Numbered from the stretch's first letter, positions 34,243 through 44,252 are shown. The stretch is DNA of 64,000 bases from CAZWSX01 sp964636985 (GCA_964636985.1 CAZWSX010000015.1:62001-126000); one strand, 5' to 3'. Numbers and translations are program-made. Notes: generated by a model not told the origin, from the letters alone.

Positions 34243-35463
34243 ATGGGTGGACATGGTGGCAAGCAAGCAGCAAAACCGGCAGCGGCACCGGCTCATTCTG
34301 ATGTTCCGATGACCGATGAAGAGGCCATTGCCGAGTTCTCAAATAAATTCGGTGGTGTCCAGCGCGAGTTCCCGGTCAACAAGTATTTCCGAGCGCTGGT
34401 CAAACTCTCCGGTTCCGACTTGCACATGAAAGTGGGCCGCCCCCCGTTGGTTCGCGTGCGGAACGAACTCAAACCGTTATCGCGCGGTCCGGTCGAGCCG
34501 CTAGAAATGGTGGAATTGCTCGTCCCGATCATGACCGATCGCCATCGCCGCATCTTCAAGGAAGAAGGTGGCGCCGACTTTTCGCACAGCTGCGAAGTCG
34601 ACGGCATCACGTGGCGGTTCCGCGTGAACGTGTTGCAACAGAACGGCATGATGGGGTTGGTCGCTCGCCGAATCAACAACAAGATCCCCGACTTTTCCGG
34701 TCTGTTTCTCCCCCCGCAGATTGAAAAGCTCTGCTTTTTCGATCAAGGAATGGTCCTCCTCGCCGGCGTCACCGGCTCCGGAAAAAGCACGACCATCGCG
34801 TCGATGCTCAATTACATCAATGCCCGCGAACGGGTCCATATTCTGACACTGGAAGACCCCATCGAATTCATCTTCACCGAGGACAAAGCGCTCATCAACC
34901 AGCGAGAAGTCGGAATCGACGTGAAGGACTTCAAGATCGGCATGAAACACGCGGTCCGCGAAGACCCGGACATCATGCTGGTGGGCGAAATGCGGGACGA
35001 AGAAACCTTCATGACCGCCATCCACGCCTCCGAAACGGGCCACTTGGTGTTCGGAACGATCCACGCCTCGAGCGCGGCGAGCACCATCGGCCGTATTTTG
35101 GACTTGTTCCCCGAAGAAATGCACAAAGCCATGCGGTCGGCGATCGCGTTCAATATGAACGGCATCGTGGCCCAAAAGCTGCTCCCCTCGATCAAAGAAG
35201 GGGTCCAGCGCGTGCCCACGTGCGAGATCATGACCTTCAATCCGATCATCAAAAAGTTGGTGCTCGAATCGCAAGACAACAAGTTGGCCGACGCCATCCG
35301 CATCGGTGCCGAAGACGGCATGCAAGACTTCACAATGAGCTTGAAGCAATTGATCGACGATCAATTGATCGACCGGCCGACCGCCTTCAATGTGGCGCCA
35401 AATCCCGACGCGCTGAAGATGGCCCTCAAAGGCATCAACGTCTCGGCTCCGGGTATTATCTAG
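34243..35463 (+). CDS. PilT/PilU-type twitching ATPase
   Basis: 406 residues. The N-terminal domain (about 40-150) has the PilT-like SGSDLHMKVGRPPLVRV. The ATPase core has Walker A GVTGSGKST (about 175-183), the Asp box ILTLEDPIEF, Walker B DPDIMLVGEMRDEETF and the His box TGHLVFGTIHASSA. PilT-type ATPases power type IV pilus retraction or related machines. The start is fixed by an AGGAG nine bases upstream. No pilin or other pilus gene is adjacent, which is common in planctomycetes, so the partner is not evident. A terminator follows at 35495-35532. Confidence 0.93.
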   Translation: MGGHGGKQAAKPAAAPAHSDVPMTDEEAIAEFSNKFGGVQREFPVNKYFRALVKLSGSDLHMKVGRPPLVRVRNELKPLSRGPVEPLEMVELLVPIMTDRHRRIFKEEGGADFSHSCEVDGITWRFRVNVLQQNGMMGLVARRINNKIPDFSGLFLPPQIEKLCFFDQGMVLLAGVTGSGKSTTIASMLNYINARERVHILTLEDPIEFIFTEDKALINQREVGIDVKDFKIGMKHAVREDPDIMLVGEMRDEETFMTAIHASETGHLVFGTIHASSAASTIGRILDLFPEEMHKAMRSAIAFNMNGIVAQKLLPSIKEGVQRVPTCEIMTFNPIIKKLVLESQDNKLADAIRIGAEDGMQDFTMSLKQLIDDQLIDRPTAFNVAPNPDALKMALKGINVSAPGII

Positions 35464-35494
35464 CCCGCAGCGCAGGCACGCCTTCACCTTCATC

Positions 35495-35532
35495 AGGCGG
35501 TTTGAACTCAGGTTCAAACCGCCTCTTTGTTT
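35495..35532 (+). terminator. Intrinsic terminator after the PilT-type gene
   Basis: AGGCGGTTTGAAC and GTTCAAACCGCCT form a perfect 13-base-pair stem with loop TCAG, followed by CTTTGTTT. It starts 31 bases after the stop and also separates the convergent ABC permease gene. Confidence 0.85.
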
Positions 35533-35534
35533 GC

Positions 35535-37511
35535 CTAGGAATTCGTGGCGACAGAAGGCGTAGGCTCGCTCGGACTGGCTTCGCTCGCTGCTGGAACCGC
35601 GACGGGCCGGTCCCAAGGATTCTTGGGAATGTGAGGCGTTTGCGCGTCTTTGATTTCCCGATCTTCATCTTGCACGCGGCGGGGAGCTTGCGCGGCAACG
35701 GCCAGGAATTCCTTGGATGCTTCCAATGCATTGATCGCAATGATCGCCAACGCGAAGGACGCGACAATCATCACGTACTCGATCGGCACGCCATCGGAAC
35801 CCCCTTGTTCGTACAGCGACCAGATCCAGTTGGGAAGCTGAATCGGCCCGTATTGGTCGGCGTCGGCCCGATTGCTGGTAAGAATCGCCAGCGAAACGCA
35901 CCCCAAGCACGATCCCAGGATCATGATCAGTTGCACCAAGACGCCCACCATCGGCGGCACCGTGAAGAACCGGCGGCCCGCCAAAATCATCAATCGGCCA
36001 ATCCCCAAATACCCAACGAGGTAGCCCCACGCCAATACCGCAAACTTGATGTGCTTGTCGATCAGGCTGAGTGTTCGCACCGTCGGGCCTGGCCACACGT
36101 TGGGGTTGCTTTGGTCCGCACCAAGGAGCCCCCAACTTCGGGCGACATCCAGCAGTCCAAAACAGACCAAAATCGACGTCGCGCCGGCAATCACAAAGAA
36201 GTACCCCGTTCCGGACCCGGGGTTGTAGAGCGTAAACAGCGCCCGCGTGAGCGCTGTTTGTGGCAGGTCGCGCTTGACACGAGGCGACAGTTCGTTCGTC
36301 TCCGAAACAAGGAACACGCCCACAAAGGCCCAATAGGCCAGCGCCGTACAAGTGCAGCCAATCATGATGTCCGTGAGGGAAGCGATACGAACTTCAAGCA
36401 GCATCCCTCCCAACCATGCCGCCATCAGAACGTGCTGCACTGTCATGCAAATTCGCACCGAAGTCGAACGATTGTCGCTGGCGAAACTGATTTGCCCCGC
36501 GGCCACGAATACGAACAGCGCCACAAAGCTGGCGACGAACATCGGCATCGCTAAATTCGCGTACCAGAATCCCTGTTCGAAGTAACTGCGAGTGACAATG
36601 TCTTCGAAGTAAAGGTTCCCCATCATGACGATGAAGAGGAACGAAGCCATCACCAGCAGGACCACAATGGCCACCGACATGACCACTTGCATATAGCGAG
36701 TCCGGGTCACCGACCCAAGCACCAAAGCCACCGACGACAGCAGTGTCGACGCGATGAATAGATAACTCAAAAAGAGTCCGATCACGATCACGTCAATCCC
36801 GCGCAGCATGTACGTAAAGGCCAGGCACGGAGCCAGCGCCGAGTAGTACACAATCATCTGCGAGAAGGCGCTGGCGAGCTTGCCGATCACGATCTGCCGA
36901 GCCTTCAGCGTCGAGACCGAGAGCATCTCGAACGTTCCCTCCTCCCGCTCGCCTGCCAGCGAACGAAAGGCCTGAAATGGCACCACCAGCAGCATCGGAA
37001 CCAGCAGCACCAGGTAGTACAAAACCGCCAAGAGCGCGCCGCTGGGAGCGTAAAAAATCGCCGGCGACTGCAACGCGACGCCGAGCATCGTGGCCCCGAG
37101 CGCGAACACCAGCATCAGCCCGAAAGTCGACGTGAACTGGCGGCTCTTCAAAGCTTGCCGCGTTTCTTTCACCAAAATCGGATTGAGCCAATCGCTCATC
37201 CACTCGGTCACTTCGTCGAATTTCTCGATCCATGGATGGCGAGCAGCATGTTCGCCCGTGCCCGACTCATGCCAGCTCACCGTCTGCACCAGGGGTCCGC
37301 CGGCCGGCGACGAGAGCGTCCGCCCCGCGGCGTCCGTCTTGAAAGGCGAGACCATCGGTGCACTGCCGCCAGCGGAACCATTCCCCGAAGGACCACTGCT
37401 CGCCAGATCGTTGGTCTGGGGCGGGTGCGCCGGCGCAACACCAAACTGCGCCACGGGCCCGCCAGGGACCGACGCCATGTTTTCGCCGTTGGGATGCGAT
37501 TGTTCGCTCAT
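35535..37511 (-). CDS. ABC-2 type transporter permease
   Basis: 658 residues. A long cytoplasmic N-terminal region rich in G, S and P (1-105) precedes WLNPILVKETRQALKSRQF, the typical entry of ABC-2 permeases of this planctomycete type. About a dozen membrane segments follow; the first half has FRSLAGEREEGTFEMLSVSTL, the cytoplasmic coupling element. The C-terminal tail is Pro/Ala-rich. With the ATPase gene 25 bases upstream it forms an exporter, perhaps of the gliding-motility/NatAB-like class; substrate unknown. Confidence 0.9.
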   Translation of the reverse strand: MSEQSHPNGENMASVPGGPVAQFGVAPAHPPQTNDLASSGPSGNGSAGGSAPMVSPFKTDAAGRTLSSPAGGPLVQTVSWHESGTGEHAARHPWIEKFDEVTEWMSDWLNPILVKETRQALKSRQFTSTFGLMLVFALGATMLGVALQSPAIFYAPSGALLAVLYYLVLLVPMLLVVPFQAFRSLAGEREEGTFEMLSVSTLKARQIVIGKLASAFSQMIVYYSALAPCLAFTYMLRGIDVIVIGLFLSYLFIASTLLSSVALVLGSVTRTRYMQVVMSVAIVVLLVMASFLFIVMMGNLYFEDIVTRSYFEQGFWYANLAMPMFVASFVALFVFVAAGQISFASDNRSTSVRICMTVQHVLMAAWLGGMLLEVRIASLTDIMIGCTCTALAYWAFVGVFLVSETNELSPRVKRDLPQTALTRALFTLYNPGSGTGYFFVIAGATSILVCFGLLDVARSWGLLGADQSNPNVWPGPTVRTLSLIDKHIKFAVLAWGYLVGYLGIGRLMILAGRRFFTVPPMVGVLVQLIMILGSCLGCVSLAILTSNRADADQYGPIQLPNWIWSLYEQGGSDGVPIEYVMIVASFALAIIAINALEASKEFLAVAAQAPRRVQDEDREIKDAQTPHIPKNPWDRPVAVPAASEASPSEPTPSVATNS

Positions 37512-37536
37512 TGCACTGCCTTTAATTGCAGGGGCT

Positions 37537-38481
37537 TTACTGAACGGCCCCTTGCGTCACCCGCAAGAACACTTGTTCCAGCGAATGTGCATTCGCCCCG
37601 AACTTGATCACGGGAAAGCCCGCGTTGACGATTTCTTTCAGCAGTCCGGCTTCATCGTGCGTATCTCCCTGATGACTGAATCGAACGTCGTGCGCGTCCT
37701 GGGTGATGTCGAAGATGCCGGGCTTTTGCGCCAGCCAGGCCAGCAGCCCCGAAGTGTTTTCGACCAGCTGCATCCGCACTTCGCGATGGGCCCTGATTCC
37801 TCGTTGAATTTCATCGATCGTTCCGACCGCGACCAGCCTTCCTAACTTCACAATCGCAACGCGATCGCACATCTCGGCCAGCTCAGTCAAGATGTGCGAG
37901 CTGATCAACACCGCTTTGCCGTCGGCGGCCAGTTGGCGGATCATTTCGCGCAGCTCGATCCGCGCAAGCGGGTCCAGCCCCGCGGCCGGCTCGTCCAAAA
38001 TCAACACCGCCGGGTCGTGGATCAGTGCCCGCCCCAAGCACAGCCGTTGCTTCATCCCTTTCGACAGCCCATCCATCGGCTTCTCGGCCAGCGGATGCAG
38101 CCTGGTGAAATCGAGCACGCGGCGAATCGCCCGCGTCCGTTCGCGCCCCACCAGGCCGTAGGCACGCGCGAAGAAGTCGAGATACTCCAAGCAATTCACG
38201 TAAGGGTACGCGCCGTAACTGTCGGGCATGAAGCCCAGGCGCTTGCGTACGCGATCCGGATCGTTGACGACCGAGAACCCGTCGACGCGCGCGTCGCCAT
38301 ACGTGGGCAAATCGAGCGTCGCGACGATCCGCATGCTCGTCGTCTTGCCAGCGCCGTTGTGGCCGATGTAGCCGAAGGCGGTTCCCCGAGGGACCTCGAA
38401 CGAGATATCGTGCACCGCCTTCGTCCGACCGAAGTATCGGTGCAAGCGATGAAACTCGATCATCGGATGTGATGCGACCAT
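37537..38481 (-). CDS. ABC transporter ATP-binding protein
   Basis: 314 residues. Walker A GHNGAGKTT, Q-loop region LGFMPDSYGAYPYV, signature LSKGMKQRLCLGRALIHDP, Walker B AVLILDEPAAGLDP and switch ISSHILTELAEMCDRVAI are all present. The C-terminal extension (about 225-314) is of the CcmA/NatA type. It lies between the permease gene and the large accessory membrane protein gene on the same strand, so all are probably one operon. Start at ATG 38481; ATG at 38463 (MIEF) is also possible. Confidence 0.95.
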   Translation of the reverse strand: MVASHPMIEFHRLHRYFGRTKAVHDISFEVPRGTAFGYIGHNGAGKTTSMRIVATLDLPTYGDARVDGFSVVNDPDRVRKRLGFMPDSYGAYPYVNCLEYLDFFARAYGLVGRERTRAIRRVLDFTRLHPLAEKPMDGLSKGMKQRLCLGRALIHDPAVLILDEPAAGLDPLARIELREMIRQLAADGKAVLISSHILTELAEMCDRVAIVKLGRLVAVGTIDEIQRGIRAHREVRMQLVENTSGLLAWLAQKPGIFDITQDAHDVRFSHQGDTHDEAGLLKEIVNAGFPVIKFGANAHSLEQVFLRVTQGAVQ

Positions 38482-38560
38482 GAGTTCAACCCATCCTCGA
38501 GATCAACTCGTCCTCTAGTTCGTCCAACTACAAGTCGGCAAACGCTCCCAGCTGCCAGCA

Positions 38561-41176
38561 CTACCAGGTTCCCTGCACCAGGTGGAAGCTCCCCAGTTCT
38601 TTGGGATTGGCGATTCCAAGCGGCACCAGCGGTTGCTCGTTTTCGCCCATCGGCCCCTTGTCGACAATCGCAACGTAGGTTCGCGGCGCCATCCGGGCCA
38701 AACCCGACGATCGGAGCGTCGCGTCTTGAATCCCCTGTTCCATCAGGCTCGAGCCCGTGATCGGATCGATGGGAACATTGTTGTTTCGCCACGTGTAGTA
38801 GTAGTAGTTTCGCCGCGAACGCGAGAACACCATCGATTCGTGCTGATCCGGATCGTAATTCTCGGGAAACTTGGCCCGATTATCTTCCACGAAGGTCGAC
38901 AGAATCGGCCTCAGGTCTCGCAACCCAATCGGCTCCAGATTCAGTTTCTCGCCCGGCTTCACGTTTCTGGCCACGCGCATTTCCCCGGCGCTATTTGTCA
39001 GGACCACAAATTGAATCGTGGTCCCCAGCCGATTTTCGGCGATCAGCGTCGATCCGTTTTCGGAAATCTCGAGCTTGGCCTCGGTGAAGGCAGGTCGAGT
39101 CACAAAGATCTGCCGCAGCGCGCGAGAGGGGAGCCACCCGCGCCGAAGATTTTGCTCGCCGTTTTCGCCCCATACTATCTCACGGCGAGCTCCGTCCGAT
39201 TGAGGTTCGTAGTCGATCGGATAAATCGCCGCCTGGTCGTCGAACGTCAGGCCATGGGCCGGGGCCAGCCCCGCATAGTAGGAATGCCGCGATGCACTAA
39301 CGGCTTCGCCCGAACGTTGGTCGATTAACGTCATCGACCTGATCCGCGCCTTTACCCCAAAGCCGTCGGCGGTGGCCGCGTAGAGAAACAGTCCCAGCGT
39401 CAACACCCCGGCACCCAGCGGAACCGTGAACAGCAGTAGCGACAATCGCCTCGCCCGCAACAAACCGAAGTAATTGATGGGGCCAATCGCAATCACAAAC
39501 AATGTGATCATCGTCACAAAGGCGTAAACCGGCTGCTCGCCCACGCCCGGGATGAGCATATTCCAGAAGTTCTTGTTGCGGGTATCCAGCGAGACGCCGT
39601 TCTTGGTGACAAAATCGACCTTGCCCGTCAGGCGGCGTATCGCGGCGCCGGTGGCCTCGAACTTTTTGTCGATCGTGGGATGAGCCACCGCGACCACCTG
39701 CCCAAAGCCAAGCGGATGCAACCATACCCGCCCCGCGCCTGGCTCGTCCCCTTGCAGCGCGGCCTCCATAGTCGTTTCCGAAGGCACAATAACGGGCGGC
39801 GGTGCCGGTGCCGGAGCAGTCGCAGGTGAAACCGACTCGGTTCCAGGTATCGCCGAGGGCACCGCAGCGGATACGGTCGCAACTTTCGTCTGCGGGAGTG
39901 GCTGCGCCAGTCTCCTCGCGATATCAAAACCCTTTTGACGTTCCTCCTTGGAACTCGACATCAGGTGCTTCCGCACCACTTCCCGCATTTCGGCAAGCTT
40001 CACCAAGGGCTCGATATCTTTGCCTTGCAAGTCCGGATGACGAACATCGACGTCGCATCCAAATTCCCAAGACCGCGAGAGTCCGCCCCGCGGTTGAGAA
40101 CTAACCGCCTGCCGAGCCTTGGGATACAAATCGAGCCAGCGTTCGAGCAGATCCAAGTCGTCGGCAAAGTTGATGTCGTACACCACCAATCGCCCGCCGG
40201 CTCGAACCCAATCGCGAATCGAGGCGAACGTTTGCGGCTGCTGGTCCTTGATACCTTGAAGCTCAGACTTGGGGACGTAGATATAGTCGTAACGCGTGTG
40301 CGATAACCACGTCTCGGGGAGCACGTCGGGCGACATCATCGTCGCGTTGGCGAGCTTGAGCAGCTCGTACAAGACTTCGGCGTCGTTCGCCGGAAAACGA
40401 TTGAATGCCTGGTTCACGTTGTTAACGATGACGTTATTGGCGCGATTCACTGGAACTGCCATGGCCATCGGAACCATCGGCAACAATTGTCTCTTCTCGT
40501 ACTCGCTCTTAATCGTTGAACTTCCCCCACCGATCAGCGTGATCTGCTGGCGGTCCTCGAACGAGGGACAATTGGAGTCAATAAAGAGATATCGGGGCTC
40601 GTTCTCAGCCTCCGTAATATTCATGAAAAGAGCCACGGCCTGTGGAGAGGACAGTTCCTGGATGGTCCGACCGTCCTCCGTCGTTTGTACCTCGTAGACA
40701 TAGGCACTCCCCGTGAGAGGAAGTAAAAGCTGCTTCGACACTTGCGTGGCGCCCGCCGGCAAGACGATCTCGCACTCCGCCGCCATCACGGACGGCGATT
40801 GCCCATAATTCGCTGAGTGCGCGATGCGGACGCGAAGTGGGCGCTCTGCGGGCGACGGGGAGTTAATCATTGCTCCCGGTGGTCCCCCTGGCCTGGGAAC
40901 GGACGTCATAACGGTGACGATCAACGGCGCGTATCCATTTCCATCCACGCCGTTGTGTTTGATCGTGAGCATCAGACCGCTGAGCTTCAACTTGCTTCCG
41001 GGAGGACGAGGTACGCCCATCGGCAAACTCACGGTTTGGTAGGTCTCCGCGCGAACCATGCCCCCCATCAACGCCGCCAGGAGCAGGGCAACGCAGCAAA
41101 GCACCCACAACGAAGCGTGCGCAAAACGGAACGACAAGAGAAAAGGGCGGCCGATTCGATCGCTTCCACCGGTCAT
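38561..41176 (-). CDS. Large ABC-operon accessory membrane protein
   Basis: About 871 residues. A signal/anchor segment (SLWVLCCVALLLAALMGG) leads to a large extracytoplasmic domain. Within it is a Rossmann-like region (DYIYVPKSELQGI, SIRDWVRAGGRLVVYDINF) resembling the DUF4350/glutamine-amidotransferase-like domain of gliding-type ABC partners. Further membrane segments follow (FVTMITLFVIAIGPINYFGLL, LLLFTVPLGAGVLTLGLFLY) and a C-terminal domain. AAGGGAG nine bases upstream supports the start at 41176. It probably works with the permease and ATPase encoded downstream. Confidence 0.75.
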   Translation of the reverse strand: MTGGSDRIGRPFLLSFRFAHASLWVLCCVALLLAALMGGMVRAETYQTVSLPMGVPRPPGSKLKLSGLMLTIKHNGVDGNGYAPLIVTVMTSVPRPGGPPGAMINSPSPAERPLRVRIAHSANYGQSPSVMAAECEIVLPAGATQVSKQLLLPLTGSAYVYEVQTTEDGRTIQELSSPQAVALFMNITEAENEPRYLFIDSNCPSFEDRQQITLIGGGSSTIKSEYEKRQLLPMVPMAMAVPVNRANNVIVNNVNQAFNRFPANDAEVLYELLKLANATMMSPDVLPETWLSHTRYDYIYVPKSELQGIKDQQPQTFASIRDWVRAGGRLVVYDINFADDLDLLERWLDLYPKARQAVSSQPRGGLSRSWEFGCDVDVRHPDLQGKDIEPLVKLAEMREVVRKHLMSSSKEERQKGFDIARRLAQPLPQTKVATVSAAVPSAIPGTESVSPATAPAPAPPPVIVPSETTMEAALQGDEPGAGRVWLHPLGFGQVVAVAHPTIDKKFEATGAAIRRLTGKVDFVTKNGVSLDTRNKNFWNMLIPGVGEQPVYAFVTMITLFVIAIGPINYFGLLRARRLSLLLFTVPLGAGVLTLGLFLYAATADGFGVKARIRSMTLIDQRSGEAVSASRHSYYAGLAPAHGLTFDDQAAIYPIDYEPQSDGARREIVWGENGEQNLRRGWLPSRALRQIFVTRPAFTEAKLEISENGSTLIAENRLGTTIQFVVLTNSAGEMRVARNVKPGEKLNLEPIGLRDLRPILSTFVEDNRAKFPENYDPDQHESMVFSRSRRNYYYYTWRNNNVPIDPITGSSLMEQGIQDATLRSSGLARMAPRTYVAIVDKGPMGENEQPLVPLGIANPKELGSFHLVQGTW

Positions 41177-41236
41177 GGTTCGGCTCCCTTTCAATCGACT
41201 TACTGTTCGCGCAACTTTCAATTCGGAAACACGTGC

Positions 41237-41530
41237 CTATTCCACTTCCGCCGGCAAGGGCCGCGGAGGCGGAGCGGTCGTGGCGAATGGGTTCTGCGTA
41301 CGCACTTGCCCCCCTTCTCCGATCGCCGTTTGGGTCAGATACCCCAGCGTCCCAACGGCCAAAAAGATGATCACGTGCGTGATCATCAGGATGGCCAAAG
41401 CAAACATGCCGAACGTCGCCCCCTGAGCCCACGCCGAACCCGTGCTGGCCTGGTACATCACCCAAGCCGCCATCGCAGCAATGACCATGCCGATGAACAT
41501 GGTGCGAAGTGAGAATTGCGTTCGGGCCAT
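41237..41530 (-). CDS. Small two-TM membrane protein with FSLRTMF motif
   Basis: About 97 residues: RTQFSLRTMFIGMVIAAMAA, a first membrane segment, then a second (FGMFALAILMITHVIIFLAVG) and a Pro/Thr-rich tail. An FSLRTxF sequence before a membrane segment is frequent in planctomycete membrane proteins. ATG at 41539 is an alternative start. It precedes the ABC operon on the same strand by 60 bases and may be its first gene. Confidence 0.7.
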   Translation of the reverse strand: MARTQFSLRTMFIGMVIAAMAAWVMYQASTGSAWAQGATFGMFALAILMITHVIIFLAVGTLGYLTQTAIGEGGQVRTQNPFATTAPPPRPLPAEVE

Positions 41531-41693
41531 GTCAGGCATTCCACTATCGAAACGTTCACGAAGCCAACGCAAACCCCTCCCCAGGGACCAACCCAGGTGG
41601 GATATTCGCTTGGTTTGCGTGATTATTTAAGACAATTTGTGATGAGTCTTCAACGTTCGAGCCCCGCAATTCGCAGGAACTCAGATCGCCGCT

Positions 41694-44153
41694 TTAAAAA
41701 GCTTCTTCCAGCTTCCCATCCGCCATGGCGAAATAGGGAGCCCAAACGACGACCACGCTGATTACGGATAAGTCGGTTTTTCGTGGGGTCAGTTCCAACG
41801 CCTCGGTCTTGACGCTATCGATATTGTACTTGTTCTTAAGTTCGTCGATCTTCGCGCTCAGTTCCTGGTCGACTTCGCCCATCGCCTGTTGGACCGCTTC
41901 GACCGAGTCCTCGGCAACGCCGATATCATTGCGCGCCTTCATGGTCCTCTGGGCCGACCGGATGCTCGTCCCAATCTTGCTGATGTTCTGGCTGCTCATC
42001 GTTTTGCGGCCCACAAAGGCCCCCAGGATCGAGGCCCCAAAACTGATCACGCTTTCTACCGTTCGCGAAGTCGCTTCGGCCTTTTCCTGCTCGACCTTGG
42101 CTTCCGCCTTGCGCAAGCGTTCCTCCAATTGTTTCGCCTTGGGAACGTAACTTAGCCGCAGGTCCTGCGTTTCGGCATCACGAATTTCCCGCAATCGCAC
42201 GGCCAAGCGGGCTTTGAAATCCCCCTCGCTTTCCCCCGCGATCGAGAAGAACTTGAGCTCCGGAACTCGCATCAACTTCAAACGATGATTGCGGTACAGG
42301 AAGTCTTTAAGCTTCGTCCCCAGCGTCGCGAACGTTTTCGCCTTGATCAATTCACCTGGCAACGACACAAAGCGGGCGCCATTCTCCGGAGCCGACTCGT
42401 ATTTCGATTCCGCCATTTCGTGCGGATCGACCGATGCCTCGTCCCACACCTGCGGCGCAATCGAGTCGGGCGCGACGGGCGTTTCAACAACCACCGATTC
42501 CCACTCGTCGGAATTGCTCTTGGCGTCGACAAAATGGACTTTCGCCAGCCCCAATAAGCGCGGTTGATAAACCAGCGTGGTCCCTTCCGACAGTTCACCA
42601 CGCCGGGGCACAAACAGTTCTTTGGTACCGGGCGGAAGGATCGGCCGATCCCCGACCGATAATCCGGCGATCTCCCGAAGTGCCGGTTTGCCTGCCGCAC
42701 TCGGCCCGCTCTTGGTTTCGGTCGCCGCCGGCAAGGCCGCTTTCTTGTCGGCCATCAGCATCGCGATCTGGTCGCGCGTCACCGGCCCGCGCAGGTACGA
42801 AAGCGCCCACCGCGATTGAAAGACGACGGGCTTATCTTCATGGACATTGTTCAGCAAGAAAATCCGGTTGCCCAATCCGGCCAGCGTTTGCTCCATCTGC
42901 TGCCGATTGAAACTCGCGCCTGCCGCAGCCGACGCCCCTTCCAGCCCTTCGAGTACGCGGGCCTTATCGCGCTCGGTTTGTAGCCGCCCTAAAAACCAGG
43001 TCCCGGCGTTCGAAAGCCCTTTGTAATCGAGGTCGACTGGATTCTGCGTCGCCAGAACCACGCCGAGACCAAACGCGCGGGCTTGTTTCATCAACGTCAA
43101 CATCGGAGTCTTGGTCGGCGGATTGGCCGTGGGCGGAAAATAGCCAAACACCTCGTCCATATACAAGATGCCGCGCAAGCTGCTGGTCCCCGACTGCGCT
43201 CGCATCCACGCGATGACCTCGTTCAGCAGGATGGTCACAAAGAACATCCGCTCGCTGTCGCTCAAGTGGGCGATCGACAAAATCGTCAACCGCGGCTTTC
43301 CTTCCGCCGTGTGAAACAATCGTTTGATATCAAGCGCCTCGCCGCGCATCCACGAAGCAAAGCTCGGGCTCGCCACCAGATTGTTGAGTTGCATCGAGAG
43401 CGCGAAGCGATCCTTCTCGGGATAGAAGCTCTCCAAATCGACGACCCCCACCTTGTCGAACGGCGGTTTCTGAATCGATCGGATCAGCCCTTCAATGCTC
43501 AAGTCCTGCCCTGCCCGCCAGGCCGTATCGAAGATATTAGCGATCAAAATGTGCTCGACGCTCCGCACCGGATCGGCGTCGACGCCCACCAGCGCGAGCA
43601 AGCCGCTCGTCGCCGCCAAAACGCGCTCCCGCATCGCGTCGTGATCGTCACGGATACTCGGCGGCGGCGCCGCGAACGAGCGGAGCACCGTCAGGGGTAC
43701 GCCCGCCGAACTGCCAGGCGTGTAAATCGTGATGTCGACGGCGTCGCGAAAACGCTGGATGCGGTCGCCATCTTCCCGCCACTGCGCTAGTCCGTTCTTC
43801 CATTGCTCGGCCGTCTTCTGCGCGAGCTCTTCAACGGTAATTCCTTTTCGCGCCGCGTCGGCAGGGTCGACCCACGGCTGAAAGTCAGCCGCGTCGAGCT
43901 TAGGAAAGGAGAGCAGCAGATTGCCTAAGTCCCCCTTGGGATCGATGCAAATGGCCGGGATGCCGTCGATGGCTGCTTCTTCCAAAAGCGACAAACACAA
44001 ACCCGTTTTGCCGCTCCCGGTCATCCCGACGCACACGGCGTGCGTCGTCAGGTCCTTGGCGTCGTACATCACCAATTCGTCGCGAAGTTTCGCGGTCGCC
44101 AGATCGTATTCCCGGCCAAGATAAAACGAGCCGAGCTTTTCAAAGTCTTCCAT
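41694..44153 (-). CDS. HerA/FtsK-like ATPase with C-terminal coiled coil (orphan)
   Basis: 819 residues. The HerA/VirB4-type P-loop core has Walker A GMTGSGKTG (43-51), IDPKGDLGNLL after strand 2, Walker B LRGILYMDEVFGYFPP (about 326-341) and a sensor-like FGLGVVLATQNPVDLDYKGL. The second half holds unassigned beta regions, a coiled coil (about 665-705), the hydrophobic segment SVISFGASILGAFVG and an acidic C-terminal region. HerA-like ATPases pump DNA or protein or act with nucleases; no partner nuclease or secretion gene is adjacent. Related stand-alone ATPases occur widely in bacteria without known function. Start ATG at 44153. Confidence 0.85.
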   Translation of the reverse strand: MEDFEKLGSFYLGREYDLATAKLRDELVMYDAKDLTTHAVCVGMTGSGKTGLCLSLLEEAAIDGIPAICIDPKGDLGNLLLSFPKLDAADFQPWVDPADAARKGITVEELAQKTAEQWKNGLAQWREDGDRIQRFRDAVDITIYTPGSSAGVPLTVLRSFAAPPPSIRDDHDAMRERVLAATSGLLALVGVDADPVRSVEHILIANIFDTAWRAGQDLSIEGLIRSIQKPPFDKVGVVDLESFYPEKDRFALSMQLNNLVASPSFASWMRGEALDIKRLFHTAEGKPRLTILSIAHLSDSERMFFVTILLNEVIAWMRAQSGTSSLRGILYMDEVFGYFPPTANPPTKTPMLTLMKQARAFGLGVVLATQNPVDLDYKGLSNAGTWFLGRLQTERDKARVLEGLEGASAAAGASFNRQQMEQTLAGLGNRIFLLNNVHEDKPVVFQSRWALSYLRGPVTRDQIAMLMADKKAALPAATETKSGPSAAGKPALREIAGLSVGDRPILPPGTKELFVPRRGELSEGTTLVYQPRLLGLAKVHFVDAKSNSDEWESVVVETPVAPDSIAPQVWDEASVDPHEMAESKYESAPENGARFVSLPGELIKAKTFATLGTKLKDFLYRNHRLKLMRVPELKFFSIAGESEGDFKARLAVRLREIRDAETQDLRLSYVPKAKQLEERLRKAEAKVEQEKAEATSRTVESVISFGASILGAFVGRKTMSSQNISKIGTSIRSAQRTMKARNDIGVAEDSVEAVQQAMGEVDQELSAKIDELKNKYNIDSVKTEALELTPRKTDLSVISVVVVWAPYFAMADGKLEEAF

Positions 44154-44217
44154 GAGGGCGCATCAAGATCGAGGAGAGATGAGAAGAGAAGCCATACCGC
44201 GTGCCTCACCCGTGCGG

Positions 44218-44252
44218 CAACACTGTGAGACAACACTGTGAGACAATACTGT
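44218..44252. repeat. Tandem repeat, 13-base unit, 2.7 copies
   Basis: CAACACTGTGAGA occurs twice in full (44218-44230, 44231-44243) and then CAATACTGT. It lies in the divergent promoter region and could be a protein-binding site or a simple slippage repeat. Confidence 0.7.
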
